Of a DNA stretch of 64,000 nucleotides, positions 11,030 through 23,000 are shown piece after piece. Both the position numbers and the translations under genes were made by a program. Origin of the DNA: Phocoena phocoena (lineage: Eukaryota; Chordata; Mammalia; Artiodactyla; Phocoenidae). The stretch covers positions 89,000,894 through 89,064,893 of the forward strand of contig NC_089228.1 in assembly GCF_963924675.1 (NCBI RefSeq), read 5' to 3'. Positions within the stretch are counted from its first letter, which is position 1, and every line of letters starts with the position of its first letter. The notes beneath the pieces are model-generated. The model was not told the origin of the DNA. It saw only the letters and a list, made by a program, of their open reading frames with translations, and ran no database searches.

Positions 11030-11125
11030 TACCTTAACCAGTGGCTTGCTGTGTCAGCTTGGGTTAAGTCATTTAACCACTCTGAGCTTCAACTTTCACA
11101 TTTGTAAAATGGAGGTCATGCTAGT
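11030..11125 (+). mobile_element. MIR fragment, sense
   Basis: The MIR core 'GCTTGGGTTAAGTCATTTAA', 'CACTCTGAGCTTCAACTTTC' and 'ATTTGTAAAATGGAGGTCAT' is seen. Only the centre survives. Confidence 0.8.
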
Positions 11126-11204
11126 TGTCAGGCCTACATTCCACAGATTTTCCACACCAAGGCAAGAGAAAGTTCATCAACACAATTTCCGTACTGCATG
11201 TTTA

Positions 11205-11632
11205 TTAGTTTGCTAGGGTTGCCCTAACAAAGTACCACAAACTGAGTGACTTAAACAACAGAAATTCCTATTCTGGAGGCTAGAGGATTAAGACCACGGT
11301 GCTGGCACAGCTGGTTCCTTACAACAGCTGTAAAAAAGAATCTGATGCCTGTCTCCTAGCCTCTCGTGGTTACTGGCAACTTTGGGGTTCCTTGGCAACA
11401 CCCTGATAGCTGCCTTTATCTTCACATTGCATCCTCCCTACGTGACTGCCTGTCAACAAAATTTCCCCTTTTGATAAGGACACCAGTCATACTGGATTAA
11501 GGCCCATCTTAATGACTTTAACTTGATTAACTCTGTAACAACACTACCACCAAATAAGGTGAGGTGCTGGGGGTTAGGACTTCGACATATGAATCTGGGG
11601 GAGGGGATGCAATTTCACCCATAACACCATGC
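11205..11632 (-). mobile_element. MLT1-like MaLR LTR, antisense
   Basis: It opens TTAGTTTGCTAGGGTTGCCC / AACAAAGTACCACAAACTGA and closes GGGGTTAGGACTTCGACATATG…CACCCATAACA. This is the complement of the MLT1 pattern, in which the sense strand starts near 'CATATG…CCTAACCCCC' and ends with a TAGTC/TAACA-type terminus. It is a solo LTR of an ancient ERVL-MaLR element without internal genes. Confidence 0.8.
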
Positions 11633-11934
11633 TTCCAGCAAATCAGGGGACACACAGAGCATTTGAAGTGGCACCTACATTTTATGTCCAAGAGATTTCT
11701 AACTCCTGGCTAGAATTCATCTGGTCCCCAGGCTACAAGTTCAAACAGCTGCTTCTACAACACAGATCTATTTTCTCCAAAGGTAGGACTGCCAGATAAA
11801 ACACCAAGTTGAATTTGAATTTGAGATAAACAATGAATAATTTTTAGTATAAGTATGTCCCATGAGCCGCCTGTATTTTTATTTGCTAAAGCTGGCAACC
11901 TACCCATGGATGCATTTTCTAATGCATTGCCACA

Positions 11935-12090
11935 CTGAGCTCATCTCTCAAGGTCAGGCAGCACTACCTAAACCGTAAGAATCACCTGAGGTACTTGTTA
12001 CACACACAAATTCCCAGGTTCCACCCAGGATCACAGAATCGGACCCTCCATGGCAAGAGTCTGGAAAACCAGAGGCTTAACCAGTAGCCA
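11935..12090. mobile_element. MER5-like DNA transposon fragment
   Basis: 'AGAATCACCTGAGGTACTTG' followed by 'TTCCCAGGTTCCACCCAGGA' and 'CAGAATCGGACC' matches the short hAT-Charlie MER5 family. The hallmark there is 'GAATCACCTGGGGAGCTT…CCCAGGCCCCACCC'. It is diverged. Confidence 0.65.
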
Positions 12091-12299
12091 TGATGATTCT
12101 TATCAAAGACATTTGGAAAACAATGGGCTGGATGAGGACAAAGAACAGTAGAAGAGCTGTTAGTATAAGAACCATGAGGAAGAATGATAAAGTGAAAACA
12201 ACATCGAGAAATAAACAGCTGGGAATAACAAACATTTTTCTAATTTAGAACATGAGAATGGAGGAAATAGGACTTGATAACCACAAACAGTTAATGCTT

Positions 12300-12560
12300 A
12301 CCTTCTGGGGAGGTGGGAGTAGGTGTGATGATTGTGTGAGTCACACTGTTCCCCACTGGGCTGACTCCACCAGGCTGAAGTTGCTAAACTCAGACTGCCC
12401 CCCCACCAAGTCCACCTCCTGGCGGAAACGAGCACCTGCGGTTCTGCCCCTCCTGGCACTGCAGCTTTGCTCTGCCTGAGGCCTAGCCTCGGAGCCTGTT
12501 CTCACTGCCTCCGGACCTCACTTGCGTGGGGACATCATCTTTCTCCCTGTACATGGAGAA
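12300..12560. other. Local GC-rich unique patch
   Basis: This stretch is clearly richer in G+C than its surroundings. It has a TGAGTCAC (AP-1-like) site at about 12338-12345 and a few CpGs (GGCGGAAACGAGC, CCTCGGAGCC). It is not part of a recognised repeat. The 75-codon frame at 12252-12479 is not supported as a gene. Confidence 0.4.
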
Positions 12561-12688
12561 TCTAAGGGCAGAACTGCACATAGGTGGCGGGTGGTCTGGG
12601 TACAGCTCAAAGTACTGATGTATGTTTCAAACACTGGAAAAGACAGAACAAAACCACCAGGGCAAGTACCATATTAAAATAAAATCTG

Positions 12689-12911
12689 GGGCTTCCCTGG
12701 TGGTGCAGTGGTTGGGAATCCGCCTGCCAATGCGGGGGACGCGGGTTCGTGCCCCGGTCCGGGAAGATCCCACATGCCGCGGAGCGGCTGGGCCCGTGAG
12801 CCACGGCCACTAAGCCTGCGCGTCCGGAGCCTGTGCTCCGCAACGGGAGAGCCCACAACAGTGAGAGGGCTGCGTACTGCAAAAAAAAAAAAAAAAAAAA
12901 ATTAAATAAAT
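12689..12911 (+). mobile_element. CHR-2 SINE (young)
   Basis: Full-length copy starting GGGCTTCCCTGGTGGTGCAG, with B box GGGTTCGTGCCCC, the GC-rich body and an A-tail of about 21 nt followed by AAAT-type units. Perfect 13-bp duplications AAAATAAAATCTG lie at 12676-12688 and 12912-12924. Confidence 0.95.
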
Positions 12912-12924
12912 AAAATAAAATCTG

Positions 12925-13829
12925 TGTTTTAAGTTGATCTTCAATGAAGCACCTAAAGCATTTACATAAATCTCATTGACTGCATATGCAATAATAGTCT
13001 AGATATGACTAGTGGCCATTTTAAGCAAAGTATCATTGGTTTACAAGACTAAATTATAGTGAATGAGTCAAGACTTGTTGGATTAATTCTAAGAGATGCT
13101 GAACTATGATATATTCTTTGGAAAATCTGACCCATTTTTTGTTCCTTCATCAATTCTGATTACCTAACTCCAATTTTCTTCTTGTACTAGATGTCTGGAA
13201 AGATTTCTGAGCTCTGTGCAATTTGAACTCTGTCCTAGGGAGGCTTAAATTCAACAAACGCATTATACATATCACGTCATACACACAAATCACACAGATA
13301 AATGCACACGTTTTTATCACATTACAGCTGTTTTTAGCTTTTGGATTTTAATTTACAGTGTTTTACCTTTTATGTAATATAGTTTTGTTTACTAGGAAAG
13401 GAGACAGCAACAACAAAGAAGAAACAACCAGAAAATTTGACAATTCATTAGAACAGATCCAATGCCTAGTACTCCTTCAGATACATATATTGTAACAACA
13501 AGACACACAGGATATATTCACAAAAATGAATAATTTTCTTATTAATGAAGCGAAACCAGTACTTTCACTGAAAACATAAATGAAGATTCCTCTTAGAAAA
13601 ATAACCAAGAAATAAGAGTATTTAAACTCTAATAAAAATATTCTGTCACATTACAATTGCTTGGAGACAGACTTCAATGGAATCAGACTTAATATGTAAT
13701 GCAGAGAGTCTATTCATTAGAAGGTCATTACTTAGGATAAAAATGTTTACTATATAAGTTAACCTCTTATTGACTGGAGGAAAATTTTCCCCTAAAGACA
13801 TGGTAATATCTGAAGATTGTATAATGCTT
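12925..13829. other. Unassigned intronic sequence
   Basis: AT-rich sequence. No gene or repeat is recognised. Confidence 0.5.
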
Positions 13830-13990
13830 CTTAGTTTCCACATACATTATTTCTTTTAATCCCCATAAATAATGTAAAGATAAAAAAAAATTAAATATTT
13901 ATGCCAAGTCACATAGCTGGTTTATAATACAGCTAGGATTAAAATCTAGAGAGAGTCATGTCTGGTCCAGTGTGTCTTTTCATTTGCCTA
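13830..13990 (-). mobile_element. MIR fragment, antisense
   Basis: 'CATTATTTCTTTTAATCCCC' followed by 'GCCAAGTCACATAGCTGGTT' and 'GCTAGGATTAAAATCTAG' is the antisense MIR pattern (…CAAGGTCACACAGCTAG…). Confidence 0.75.
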
Positions 13991-14753
13991 CCAATGAAGA
14001 TTGAGGAAGGAATTCATTGTAATCACTCAATTAAATTTGTATTTATAATTCTTATATTAAATATGATATTTTTAATCAATGCTAAATATTTTCAAGTAAT
14101 TATACTTAGGCCCATCTAAATCTGATAAACAGATAGTACTCAATTCTTACTAAGCTGATCTTGCATATTCAAGATGTCACTTGTCTTCTAGTGAAAAATA
14201 CATTACCATTTCTTTTATCGCCATTTGATAATTCTGGTATTTGAAGTGGTAGAGAAAATATATCCACTTTCAGGAGCCCCACTACTTAGATTCCATCCTG
14301 TGATAGTTTGTTCCTTCCCTGTTCGGTCCTTGAGTTAAAGCTGGCCCAAGGAGGAGCTCACATGAGATTTGGAAGCAGAAGTGAGGCAGCAGCCACTTCT
14401 CTCTGAATGAAGGTCATTGTGATTAGAGGTGCTGACAAAAGACACAGAAACGCTAGCAGGTTCCAGCTTCGTCTCATTCTCCTCCATTCTGTTTCCAGCA
14501 ATTGTGTCCAAGCTGACCCCGTTGACCAGGAGCAGCCTGCAGTCCACTGCCAGTCTCCTGCCCGGACCTGCGTCCCTCAGTTCCCGCCACACTGTGGAGG
14601 CTCCAGCTCCTGCAGTAAAGCCTTTATCCCATAACTCTCAGTGATCCTGCTTCCCCTGATAGATCCTTAACTGATACACGTAACTTCTAGACCACAGTGG
14701 TGAGAGGACTTGCCTAGGGCTGTTTTTTGTTTCCCTAATTACTATTTTTTCTT
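13991..14753. other. Unassigned sequence, possible old repeat at 14280-14700
   Basis: The first part shows nothing. From about 14280 to 14700 the text is GC-richer and ends CCTTAACTGATACACGTAAC, reminiscent of a worn LTR or medium-reiterated repeat, but I cannot assign a family. Overlapping open frames on both strands (14335-14644) look like chance frames. Confidence 0.35.
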
Positions 14754-14763
14754 CATAGTCATT

Positions 14764-14967
14764 TTTTCTTCTTTTGCGGTACACGGGCCTCTCACTGTTG
14801 TGGCCTCTCCCGTTGCGGAGCACAGGCTCCAGACGCGCAGGCTCAGCAGCCATGGCTCACGGGCCCAGCCGCTCGGCGGCATGTGGGATCTTCCCGGACC
14901 GGGGCACGAACTCGCATCCCCTGCATCGGCAGGCGGACTCTCAACCACTGCGCCACCAGGGGAGCCC
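14764..14967 (-). mobile_element. CHR-2 SINE, antisense
   Basis: Full-length copy on the minus strand, seen here as TTGCGGTACACGGGCCTCTC… to …CGCCACCAGGGGAGCCCC. Its A-tail (T-rich at 14760-14777) has decayed with C interruptions, so it is older than the 12.7-kb copy. The imperfect flanks are GTCATTTTT / GTCACTTTT. Confidence 0.92.
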
Positions 14968-14977
14968 CATTGTCACT

Positions 14978-16689
14978 TTTGAGACTACAATTTCTAATCC
15001 TAAAAGGATTTATGTTTATCACAACAAAATAAAGCAAGCCCAACTCTGCCCTATGATATGACTGCATAGGGACTTCAGAGTTTCATTTGTTCCTTAGGGG
15101 TGGTTAAAAGCTCTTCCAAATAAAACATTTTCTATTTAGAAGCAGCACCTTCATTACCAGAATTCTCTCTTCTTCTCAGTTGCTATGTGCACTACATGGA
15201 AAATACAATCATGACTGAGCAATCATACTAAAGGATATAGGAGCAGAAAATCAGCTCATCTTGTCCAATAAATAAATAAAGGCACTGTAAAAGTAGCAAA
15301 GCTAAAAGAGGGAACATCAAGATTGGTCTCTGAAGACTTCTAAAGTGATGCATATTACGAATGCTCAATTATAAAGTCTCAAAGGAACTCAGGCTGAGTA
15401 AAGTAATGAACATGCATTTACCAATTCCAGCAGCACTTTACTCAAGAACACATCTCCAAAGAGTGATGCTTGGGAAGATTAAAGGAGCTAGTGTTTCAAA
15501 GACTCACATCCTCAGAAAAGCTTTGATATCAAAATTAAGATATTCAGCATTAAAGGGGTGTGTGTGTGTGTGTGTGTTAAGTGGAGAGAGAACAGGTGGG
15601 GTTAAGTTTGGTTGTTCAAATAGAAATTGGGCAGAGCCTTTTGGTGAGTAGGACTGGCAAAAGGATATATTAAAAATAATTTGGCTTTTCTATCCATAAC
15701 TTCAGACTTGCCTGTTTTCCCTCAAAAATGAGCAGCTTCCTATTACAGCTAAGTGCCATTCAGCCTATAGAATAGTGACAGCCACAGTATAAGACAGAGG
15801 GATGACTCATGGGCAAAAGTCCTAACATCACAACTGAGTGTATCATTACTTTCCTCAACTCCCAGGAGGTCTTTACCTCTATACACTCTTCATGTGTCAT
15901 CCATGTGGACTGCCTAAATGACCTGCTGTCATCCCACTGCCAATAGCCATTCTTCCATTATTGCCTTTTGGATTGCATCTTCTTTTCTCTGCCTCCCTTT
16001 TTTTGTATCCCATACCTCTTAAATATTATCATTTCTTTTCACTCTATACTCCATCTCTAAGAGATTTATTTCATCAATAGCCATGATTTTAAATGTAATC
16101 TGTATCAGCAATTCTTAAATTCAGATCTCCGGCTCAAACTCTTTTTTTTCTAACTTCAGATATAGCTATGTATTCAACTACCTCCTTGATCATCCCCCTT
16201 TGACAGCTCACAGCTATTTAAAAATAACATGCCCAAACTGGACCTCCAGAGCTTCTCAGCCAAATACCTGCCTCTACCGGTCTTTCTCATTCAGTACATT
16301 AGACCTCACCCATAAACCTGGGAAATATTAACGCCGCCGTCCCTGCCACCTACTCACGTCTTACATCTAATTTCTGTTTATTTAATCTAGCCAATTGTGT
16401 AGGCAAGCACATGTGTGTGTGTCTGCACACACACACGCACATCTTGAGTCCATTTTTTCCATCTCCACCGTCATGAACCTAGGTCAAGCCACCGGGTGAT
16501 TTCATCAGATAGCCTCTTATCTGGTCCCTCCACTTAAACTCTGGGCCCCTTCTCTACACTGCAGCTACCGATCTTTTAGAAATGCAAATCAGATGATGTC
16601 ACGCCACTACCTCAAACCGTTTGATATGACTTCTTCCCATTTTTGTTCTTAAATAAAGTTCAAAACCCTTAATCTGGCCATTTATAAAG
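14978..16689. other. Unassigned intronic sequence
   Basis: Contains a (GT)n tract at 15558-15577 and a mixed GT/AC patch near 16410-16440. No gene or further repeat is recognised. Confidence 0.5.
15558..15577 (+). repeat. (GT)10 microsatellite
   Basis: About ten uninterrupted GT units. Confidence 0.95.
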
Positions 16690-16925
16690 GCAAAGCTAAT
16701 CGATGTATTAGAATTCAGGAAAGGAGTTACTCTGGGTAGATGACTGGGGGATAAGAAACTGCTTTCTGAGTTGATGGGAATGCCGTGTTTCTTAATCTGG
16801 GTGCTGGTTACATGTTATGTTTCTTGGTTTCAGTTTGTAAAAATCAAACTGTACACTTAAGATTTATACAATTTTTTGTATATATGCTACAACTGAATAG
16901 TGATATTAAACACTAATTCAAGAGA
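16690..16925 (+). mobile_element. Ancient L1 3'-end fragment, sense
   Basis: 'GGGTGCTGGTTACATGTTAT', 'AAAATCAAACTGTACACTTA' and 'AGATTTATACAATTTTTTGT' is the usual terminal text of old mammalian-wide L1 copies (…GAACTGTACACTTAAGATC…). Confidence 0.75.
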
Positions 16926-17844
16926 AAAAAACAGACTCTGCAATAAAAGGTAAGAGTCACGGATAAATACTCCATCTTTATACCTGGACATCACCAAAAG
17001 GCCTACCTGACATTGCAGCTGACTCTTAAACCACAGAACTCACACACTAGCTCCCCCGCCCCCGCACCTGCCTCCACACAGAGGCTGTCATCTCTGAATT
17101 TCAAAAGCAACCTAAACGCTCATATTTGAATACCTGGGCTCCAATGGACAATACCTCATCATGAATATGGAAGATGACATGTCCCACTGATTTTCAGTAC
17201 ATGATTGCAGTTGAAACTATTAGAGATTACACAAAACCCACAGGACAATGATTTTCCATATAATTTTAATATTTAACTTCCAGGGGAAAAGATCTACACA
17301 AATGATACAATATTCTATCACACGTTCATAAAAGATTTCCTTAAGGAATGCTGCCCATTCTCTTACATTCTACAACCCATTACTTAGGCAGAGATGCTAC
17401 AGTAGTATTTTGCAAAAGAGAGTTTGTGTTTTCCTCCTTTACCAAGAAATCCATTAGCAAAAACAAGGTGAGTCCATGAAGAGAAAGTTGGAAATGACTC
17501 TAACCTACAGGTGTTGTTTTAAAAGTGACATTGCTGAGAAGGGAGCAGATGTCTGGGATGGGAGGGACCCGCTTTAGATAAGCACTCAGTTAATGACACT
17601 CAACCTCATCATTCAATTTAACAGCAACCTTTCTCCCTGAAATAGCCTATACATTACGTGCCACTAGCAATATTGATTTACAGTGCTGGTGCTTCCATCT
17701 GCATACTGCATCAGAGCACGCACTATCTAAAGTGAAAACTTAAGAGGCCACGTGACAGTGCTGATTAGGATATAAGCCTTGAGCATCTCAGTTTGCCAAA
17801 GATGCGAAATCATCAGCACTAAAGTACATTACCACAGCAGTTTG
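16926..17844. other. Unassigned intronic sequence
   Basis: No gene or repeat is recognised. Confidence 0.5.
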
Positions 17845-17857
17845 GAGACTATCTTTT

Positions 17858-18061
17858 TTTTTTTTTTTTTGCGGCACGCGGGCTTCTCACCGTTGTGGCC
17901 TCTCCCGCTGCGGAGCACAGGCTCCGGACGTGCAGGCTCAGCAGCCATGGCTCATGGGCCCAGCCGCTCCGCGGCATGCGGGATCTTCCCGGACCGGGGC
18001 ACGAACCCGTGTCCCCTGCATCGGCAGGCGGACTCTCAACCACTGCGCCACCAGGGAAGCC
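17858..18061 (-). mobile_element. CHR-2 SINE, antisense (young)
   Basis: T-run then GCGGCACGCGGGCTTCTCAC… to …GCCACCAGGGAAGCC. Perfect 13-bp duplications GAGACTATCTTTT lie at 17845-17857 and 18062-18074. Confidence 0.95.
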
Positions 18062-18105
18062 GAGACTATCTTTTGAATAACAGAAGATACCAAAACATTG
18101 TTTTC

Positions 18106-18340
18106 TTCCTTTTTTCTTTTCTTTAAATAGCATTCTTTTTTTTTCTTTTTCTTTTTTTATTATTTATTTATTTATTTGGTTGCACAGGGTCTTAGTTGCA
18201 GTAGGCGGGCTCCTCAGTCGTGGCATGCGAACTCTTAGTAGTGGCATGCATGTGGGATCTAGTTCCCTGACCAGGGATCGAACCTGGGCCCCCTGCGTTG
18301 GGAGCACGGAGTCTTAGCCACTTCGCCACCAGGGAAGTCC
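18106..18340 (-). mobile_element. Second tRNA-derived SINE of a different subfamily, antisense
   Basis: A long T-rich tail (including (ATTT)n) precedes GGTTGCACAGGGTCTTAGTT and GTTCCCTGACCAGGGATCGA, ending CACCAGGGAAGTCC. The body differs from the GC-rich CHR-2 type and resembles the CHR-1/Bov-tA-like branch. Perfect 15-bp duplications CAAAACATTGTTTTC lie at 18091-18105 and 18341-18355. It lies only about 30 bp right of the previous SINE's duplication. Confidence 0.92.
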
Positions 18341-18689
18341 CAAAACATTGTTTTCATAACACCGTTTTACCTACTTGTCTCGGAAAACGGCTTTAGTGTG
18401 ATTCCAGGTACATGCTTGCTTACCACTTTTTATGAGGGTTGGGCCACACACTCACTATCCCAAGGCAGCCCAGGTGCCAAATTCTATACGGGTAAGGGAG
18501 GAGGCACTGTTCAGTCTCAAACGTTCGCTGAAGAAAAGTTACTGTGGGTAAAATTTGAGGACTAGAATATTCAGCAGGTCAAGTGTAAATCTTAAACTGT
18601 TCCCTAGGGTATTAAGAGCGGAGGGTCCAGGCAACATCTCTAGTCACCGAACATCACTGCTTCAAGCTTACACGCATGGTCGTTAAAAG

Positions 18690-18870
18690 TAAACACTTGC
18701 ATTACCTTGGTCGTATCTCTCAGGACCCCTCTGATTCAGTTTCCTCATCGATACAATGTGGTTGGCAATGACAACTTCACCGGGTTATTGTAAGAATAAG
18801 AATGAAATTAATGGTATGGGAATTGCTTAGCACAATACCTGGAGATACTATATGCCCAATAAACGGCTTT
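18690..18870 (+). mobile_element. MIR fragment, sense
   Basis: 'GATTCAGTTTCCTCATCGAT', 'GGGTTATTGTAAGAATAAGA', 'TTGCTTAGCACAATACCTGG' and 'ATGCCCAATAAACG' follow the MIR 3' half. Confidence 0.8.
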
Positions 18871-21800
18871 AAAAAGCAGAATCGTTCTGCTAACAAGATT
18901 CATTGCAGCAGGAACAAGACACGCTCCGCCCTGAAAATAACATCCCATTAACAGGATGTAGTGTCATGTGGTAGCTAAAGAACTGGAAGAGGAAGGATCC
19001 CAGGAGACTGTGTCTTGCTGTACTGAGCTCACTAGAACTAGTTACATAATTATATAACATGCACAAGTCACTGAGCCCCTCCTGCTCTCAATTTCCATAC
19101 AAATAAAATGTGGAATTTAGTAAGATGATGTCCAAAGTACTCTTGGCACTAATATTTTGTATAGGGGGAACGCTGGGAGCCATTAACCTTAGCAGTCAGC
19201 TATTTTGAGCAAACATAATTAGGAGGGACTTGTTTTATTAAAAGTTTCATCATAAGGTTATTTTAAATACAGAATCTTACTGTTAGAGAATTAAAAATAT
19301 ATATATGACTGACTTTCCAGAACATTATTCAATAGTTTTCATGATGGGAGCATTTAAATAATGTTTAGTTTATCAGGACTCTCAATAGGTGGTCCTAGTC
19401 CTATCGAATCCATAGTATTTAGAAAGAGGAATTGGGTTTCTATCTGTTAGATTTCAGATGCCAAGAAAAAGTCATTAGTCAAGAGTAGGCCACTTTAGAA
19501 TAATGATAACATTCCTATAAAAATGAGTTCACTCCTGAGAAGAAGCTGAAGAAAACTAAGCAGGAAGCCACTCTCGGGAAGACAGTCACATTTAGTGAGC
19601 CTGCTCCAGTCATTATGGTCTAGCCCGCCTAAAAATCTCGTCTGGAATACCCCAACTAGAGAGGGCTACAAAATCATCAGGAACATGAAGAGAGACAAAA
19701 GGAGGGGGAGGGGCAGAAACAATGCACCTCTAAGGACTAAGAGAATATCTAGAGGTACAGAGAAAGACAAGCAGTACAGGACGGCAAATGCTGAGATACG
19801 CAGAAGCAAATGAAACAAAACTCAGACCAAGTAAAAACAGTATAAAAGAACCCAAGGTATCCCCCCATTACAGAACCCAGCTGTCATAAACTGTCACAAA
19901 GTGAAATACACCCAAGAGTAGCTGGGTTATCCTTCTCCACCCAGAAGTAAATGGGTAGAAGTCTGTTGATTAACAAGACTGTACCCTGAAGAGTAACTAC
20001 ATTTTTGATGGACTTCTCTACAGACTCAGAAACTTAATTTCATCAATTCATCAGACCTTGACTGAGTCATTCATATAATCCAATCTTAAACAGATTGATT
20101 TATTAGTTTTGAAGCCATTTAACTGAAAAATGAATAAACTACAAAAACATCAAGGCCGTCACATATCTTCTTACCTTCTATGCAGCATTAAAACCATTAA
20201 GTGCTTCAACTATGTATTCTTAATTACTTTATAATGGGAGGAGTTAGTTCACGTTGATTGTAGGAGAAAGGTTTTGGACACTCACTGTAATAAATTCTAT
20301 AGAATATAAAAATAAAATAACTAAATCCCATTACTGAGAGATTACTTAGATATTTTATTTCAATCCATTCTTTCTTCTATACAAACATAGAGACATCGTT
20401 TTCCCTTAAATAACTGGGATAAGATTGTGGTCCCTTTCTAGAAAAGCAGACTTATCATCTGACTATAAAACTGAAGATCTGGTACGAAAGAAATATAAAA
20501 TTAGAGTTATTTCTAGGAAGACTTTCCTAACATATATTTGCTTTTACTAAATTGTAGATATACGTTACTTGAGGCACCTGACTGCTCCCAGATTCCTAAG
20601 GTCAAAGAGGCCATGACATATGGCTTCACTCTCAGTCTGGTGTGGGGCAAGGTGGACAGCCTCCCCTTCAAGAGGCATGGCATGCTAATCAATTCTTCAT
20701 CTGAGCCTGCCTTGTCCTATCCGCACTCATGGGCTCTTCATTTCAACTAAAGGGTAGAAAAGAGAGCTGCTTTTCTTGTGGTGCTCATTTAACTTAACTC
20801 CTTTCTAAAAAAATCTCCAGTTAAATCATCTTTAATTAAAGGGTATAGATTGGGGTCTTCTTGGAAAGCAAGGCTCATCCCAACAGTGTAAAATAACCTA
20901 AATTGTCCCCCGACCCTTATCTCAAGGTTTATGGCATTAGGAGATTAAAAGTATAATCCCAGCCTTCATCCCCATCCACCCTTTATATCTCAGTGGGTTT
21001 TGGTCTAAGAAGGTGGTCTTTTCCATAAAGAGAATCATGTCTCCAGCAGAAAACTGGTTGCTTGTTGAACACGTTAATTGTCTAGGACCATTTTGAATCT
21101 ATATTAGTAGTGTAGGAATCCTGAAACAATCAAACTTAATAGTGTCCAAATTATTAAGTACATTTAGACAAGACTGCCACACTTGTCAACACTCTACCTG
21201 GCAGATCCTAACACATATTCATCCATCATTTAAATATAAGTTTCAAACAGAAATTTTTTTAAAAACTCACTTTTACCAACGGAAGTTCCAAGTCTAAAGG
21301 CCTTTTTTATTTTCCTTTGGAGATAGTAGATCTGAGTAAAAAATGATTTCTGAGACCATCCTCTGAACTCAGGACCATTTTAACCTTATTGAGTTCTACG
21401 TACTACAGAGTTCCAAGGCCACGGCTCTCTTTGGAAGACAGGTTTATTTTGAGACAGGTAGGGAGAGGAAAGGGATGGAGTTTTCATCCTGGTGGTCCCT
21501 GCCACACCTGGCAGTCTCAGTCTCCAAAAACGGGGCATAGAAACCTAACCTACGTTGAAACGTTAACTGAAAAACCAAAGCACCACATTAATTTGATGAG
21601 TTCATAAATCAAACCCAACTATATATACTTATTTCTAAACCACAAAACCCAATCCCTGCTTTTCATTACTGATTTAAAATATTCTTTACTCTTTATTTCC
21701 ACTCTTAGATGAGGGGAAAACACTCATCTAAGCAATTGTGAAAATATGCATTTTACATCAACCGGACATAATGTAAGTGTCCTACTTACTAATTTGTTTT

Positions 21801-22439
21801 TACGAAGACTTTGCTATCGATTCTGCTGAATCCCATTTTTAAATTTCATAAAGTGATTTCAAAACAAAAAAAGCCATTTCCAAATCCCAAATCCCAATCT
21901 CTTAATTTTTATCTGGCAGTGTTCCCTTTCAGCCAATGCCCAGAATGCTAAGTTTTCTTTGACATACTTAGCTCAATGGTGTTGGAGACCCTGCTGTGAG
22001 TGGCAGCATGTCAGGATCTGCAGTGGCGCAAGGGAAATTAGACTTTTCGCTTCCTCAAAAGGGGTAAAGAAAGCGGAGGAACACAATTTTAAGGAGTGAC
22101 TATCAAAACATGCATATTTCCACTGGCTGATCATGCACCTGGGTGCGGTTTGGACACACAGGTGCTTGCACTAGGGTAGATTATTATGGGAAGCCATTCC
22201 CATTCTTTCCAGGAATGATTATAAATAGCGGCAGTTAAACAAAGCTAAAGAGACAGAGACTTATCTGACCTCTCACAACAGCCAACGTTAGATGTCACTT
22301 GCAAATTCTGAAATCTCCTAATGGAAATTATCCACACAATGATAATAAATACTGACTGGACAAACGCATCTCTGTTTACCTATCTATGTATCTATCAGCT
22401 TACAAACAATATTCTTCTGATAGAAATTTCCGATTCTGA
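18871..22439. other. Long unassigned stretch
   Basis: About 3.6 kb with no recognisable young transposon and no supported gene. Open frames (19595-19813, 20538-20750, 21389-21607) are short and lack any conserved motif. Confidence 0.5.
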
Positions 22440-23000
22440 ATTCTAAAAATGAATAGTAAGGATGTGGAGAAATGGAAATAACTTATACACTTCTGGAAGG
22501 ACTGTATGAGAGCACTGAGGTAACATCCAGTAAAACTGAAAATAAACATATCCATTAACCCAAGATTTCACTTAGAGGTAATATCTACCACACATGTATG
22601 CAAGGAAATAAGCATAAGGATGTTCATTGCGATTTCACTGGAACTGAAGATAATCCAAATGTCTATCACCAGATAAATGAATAAATTATAAATTCATAAA
22701 ATGGAATACTATAGAGCTATTAAAATGAGTGAAACACATATATGGACCAACATGGATAACTCTATAAAACAAAATGTTGAGTGAAAAGAGAAAAGTTGAA
22801 AAATATTTGAGAGTATGAAACCATTTTTTAATATTATAAACATACAAAACACACACATGCACACACACACATACACACACACAATAAACAACAAATTCAT
22901 GACAGCAGTTACTTCTGGGAGAGAAGCAGGAGAATAAAACCTGGTAGGAGATGATGGGGTATTTCAACTTTACCTGTAATATTTTATTTCTTAAAAAAAC
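22440..23000 (+). mobile_element. Ancient L1/HAL1-like fragment, sense
   Basis: 'GGATGTGGAGAAATGGAAAT', 'ATGGAATACTATAGAGCTAT', 'TGGACCAACATGGATAACTC' and 'GTGAAAAGAGAAAAG' follow the L1 ORF2-end order. An (AC)n microsatellite has formed inside. Confidence 0.78.
22850..22883 (+). repeat. (AC)n microsatellite, interrupted
   Basis: AC units with single ATGC and AT interruptions, inside the L1/HAL1 remnant. Confidence 0.93.

Noticed and set aside
17779..18126. 115-codon plus frame
   Set aside because: It is the antisense-SINE frame (…SAAMAHGPSRSAACGIFPDRG…) that recurs at 12.7, 14.8, 32.9, 39.9 and 54.9 kb. It is a repeat artefact.
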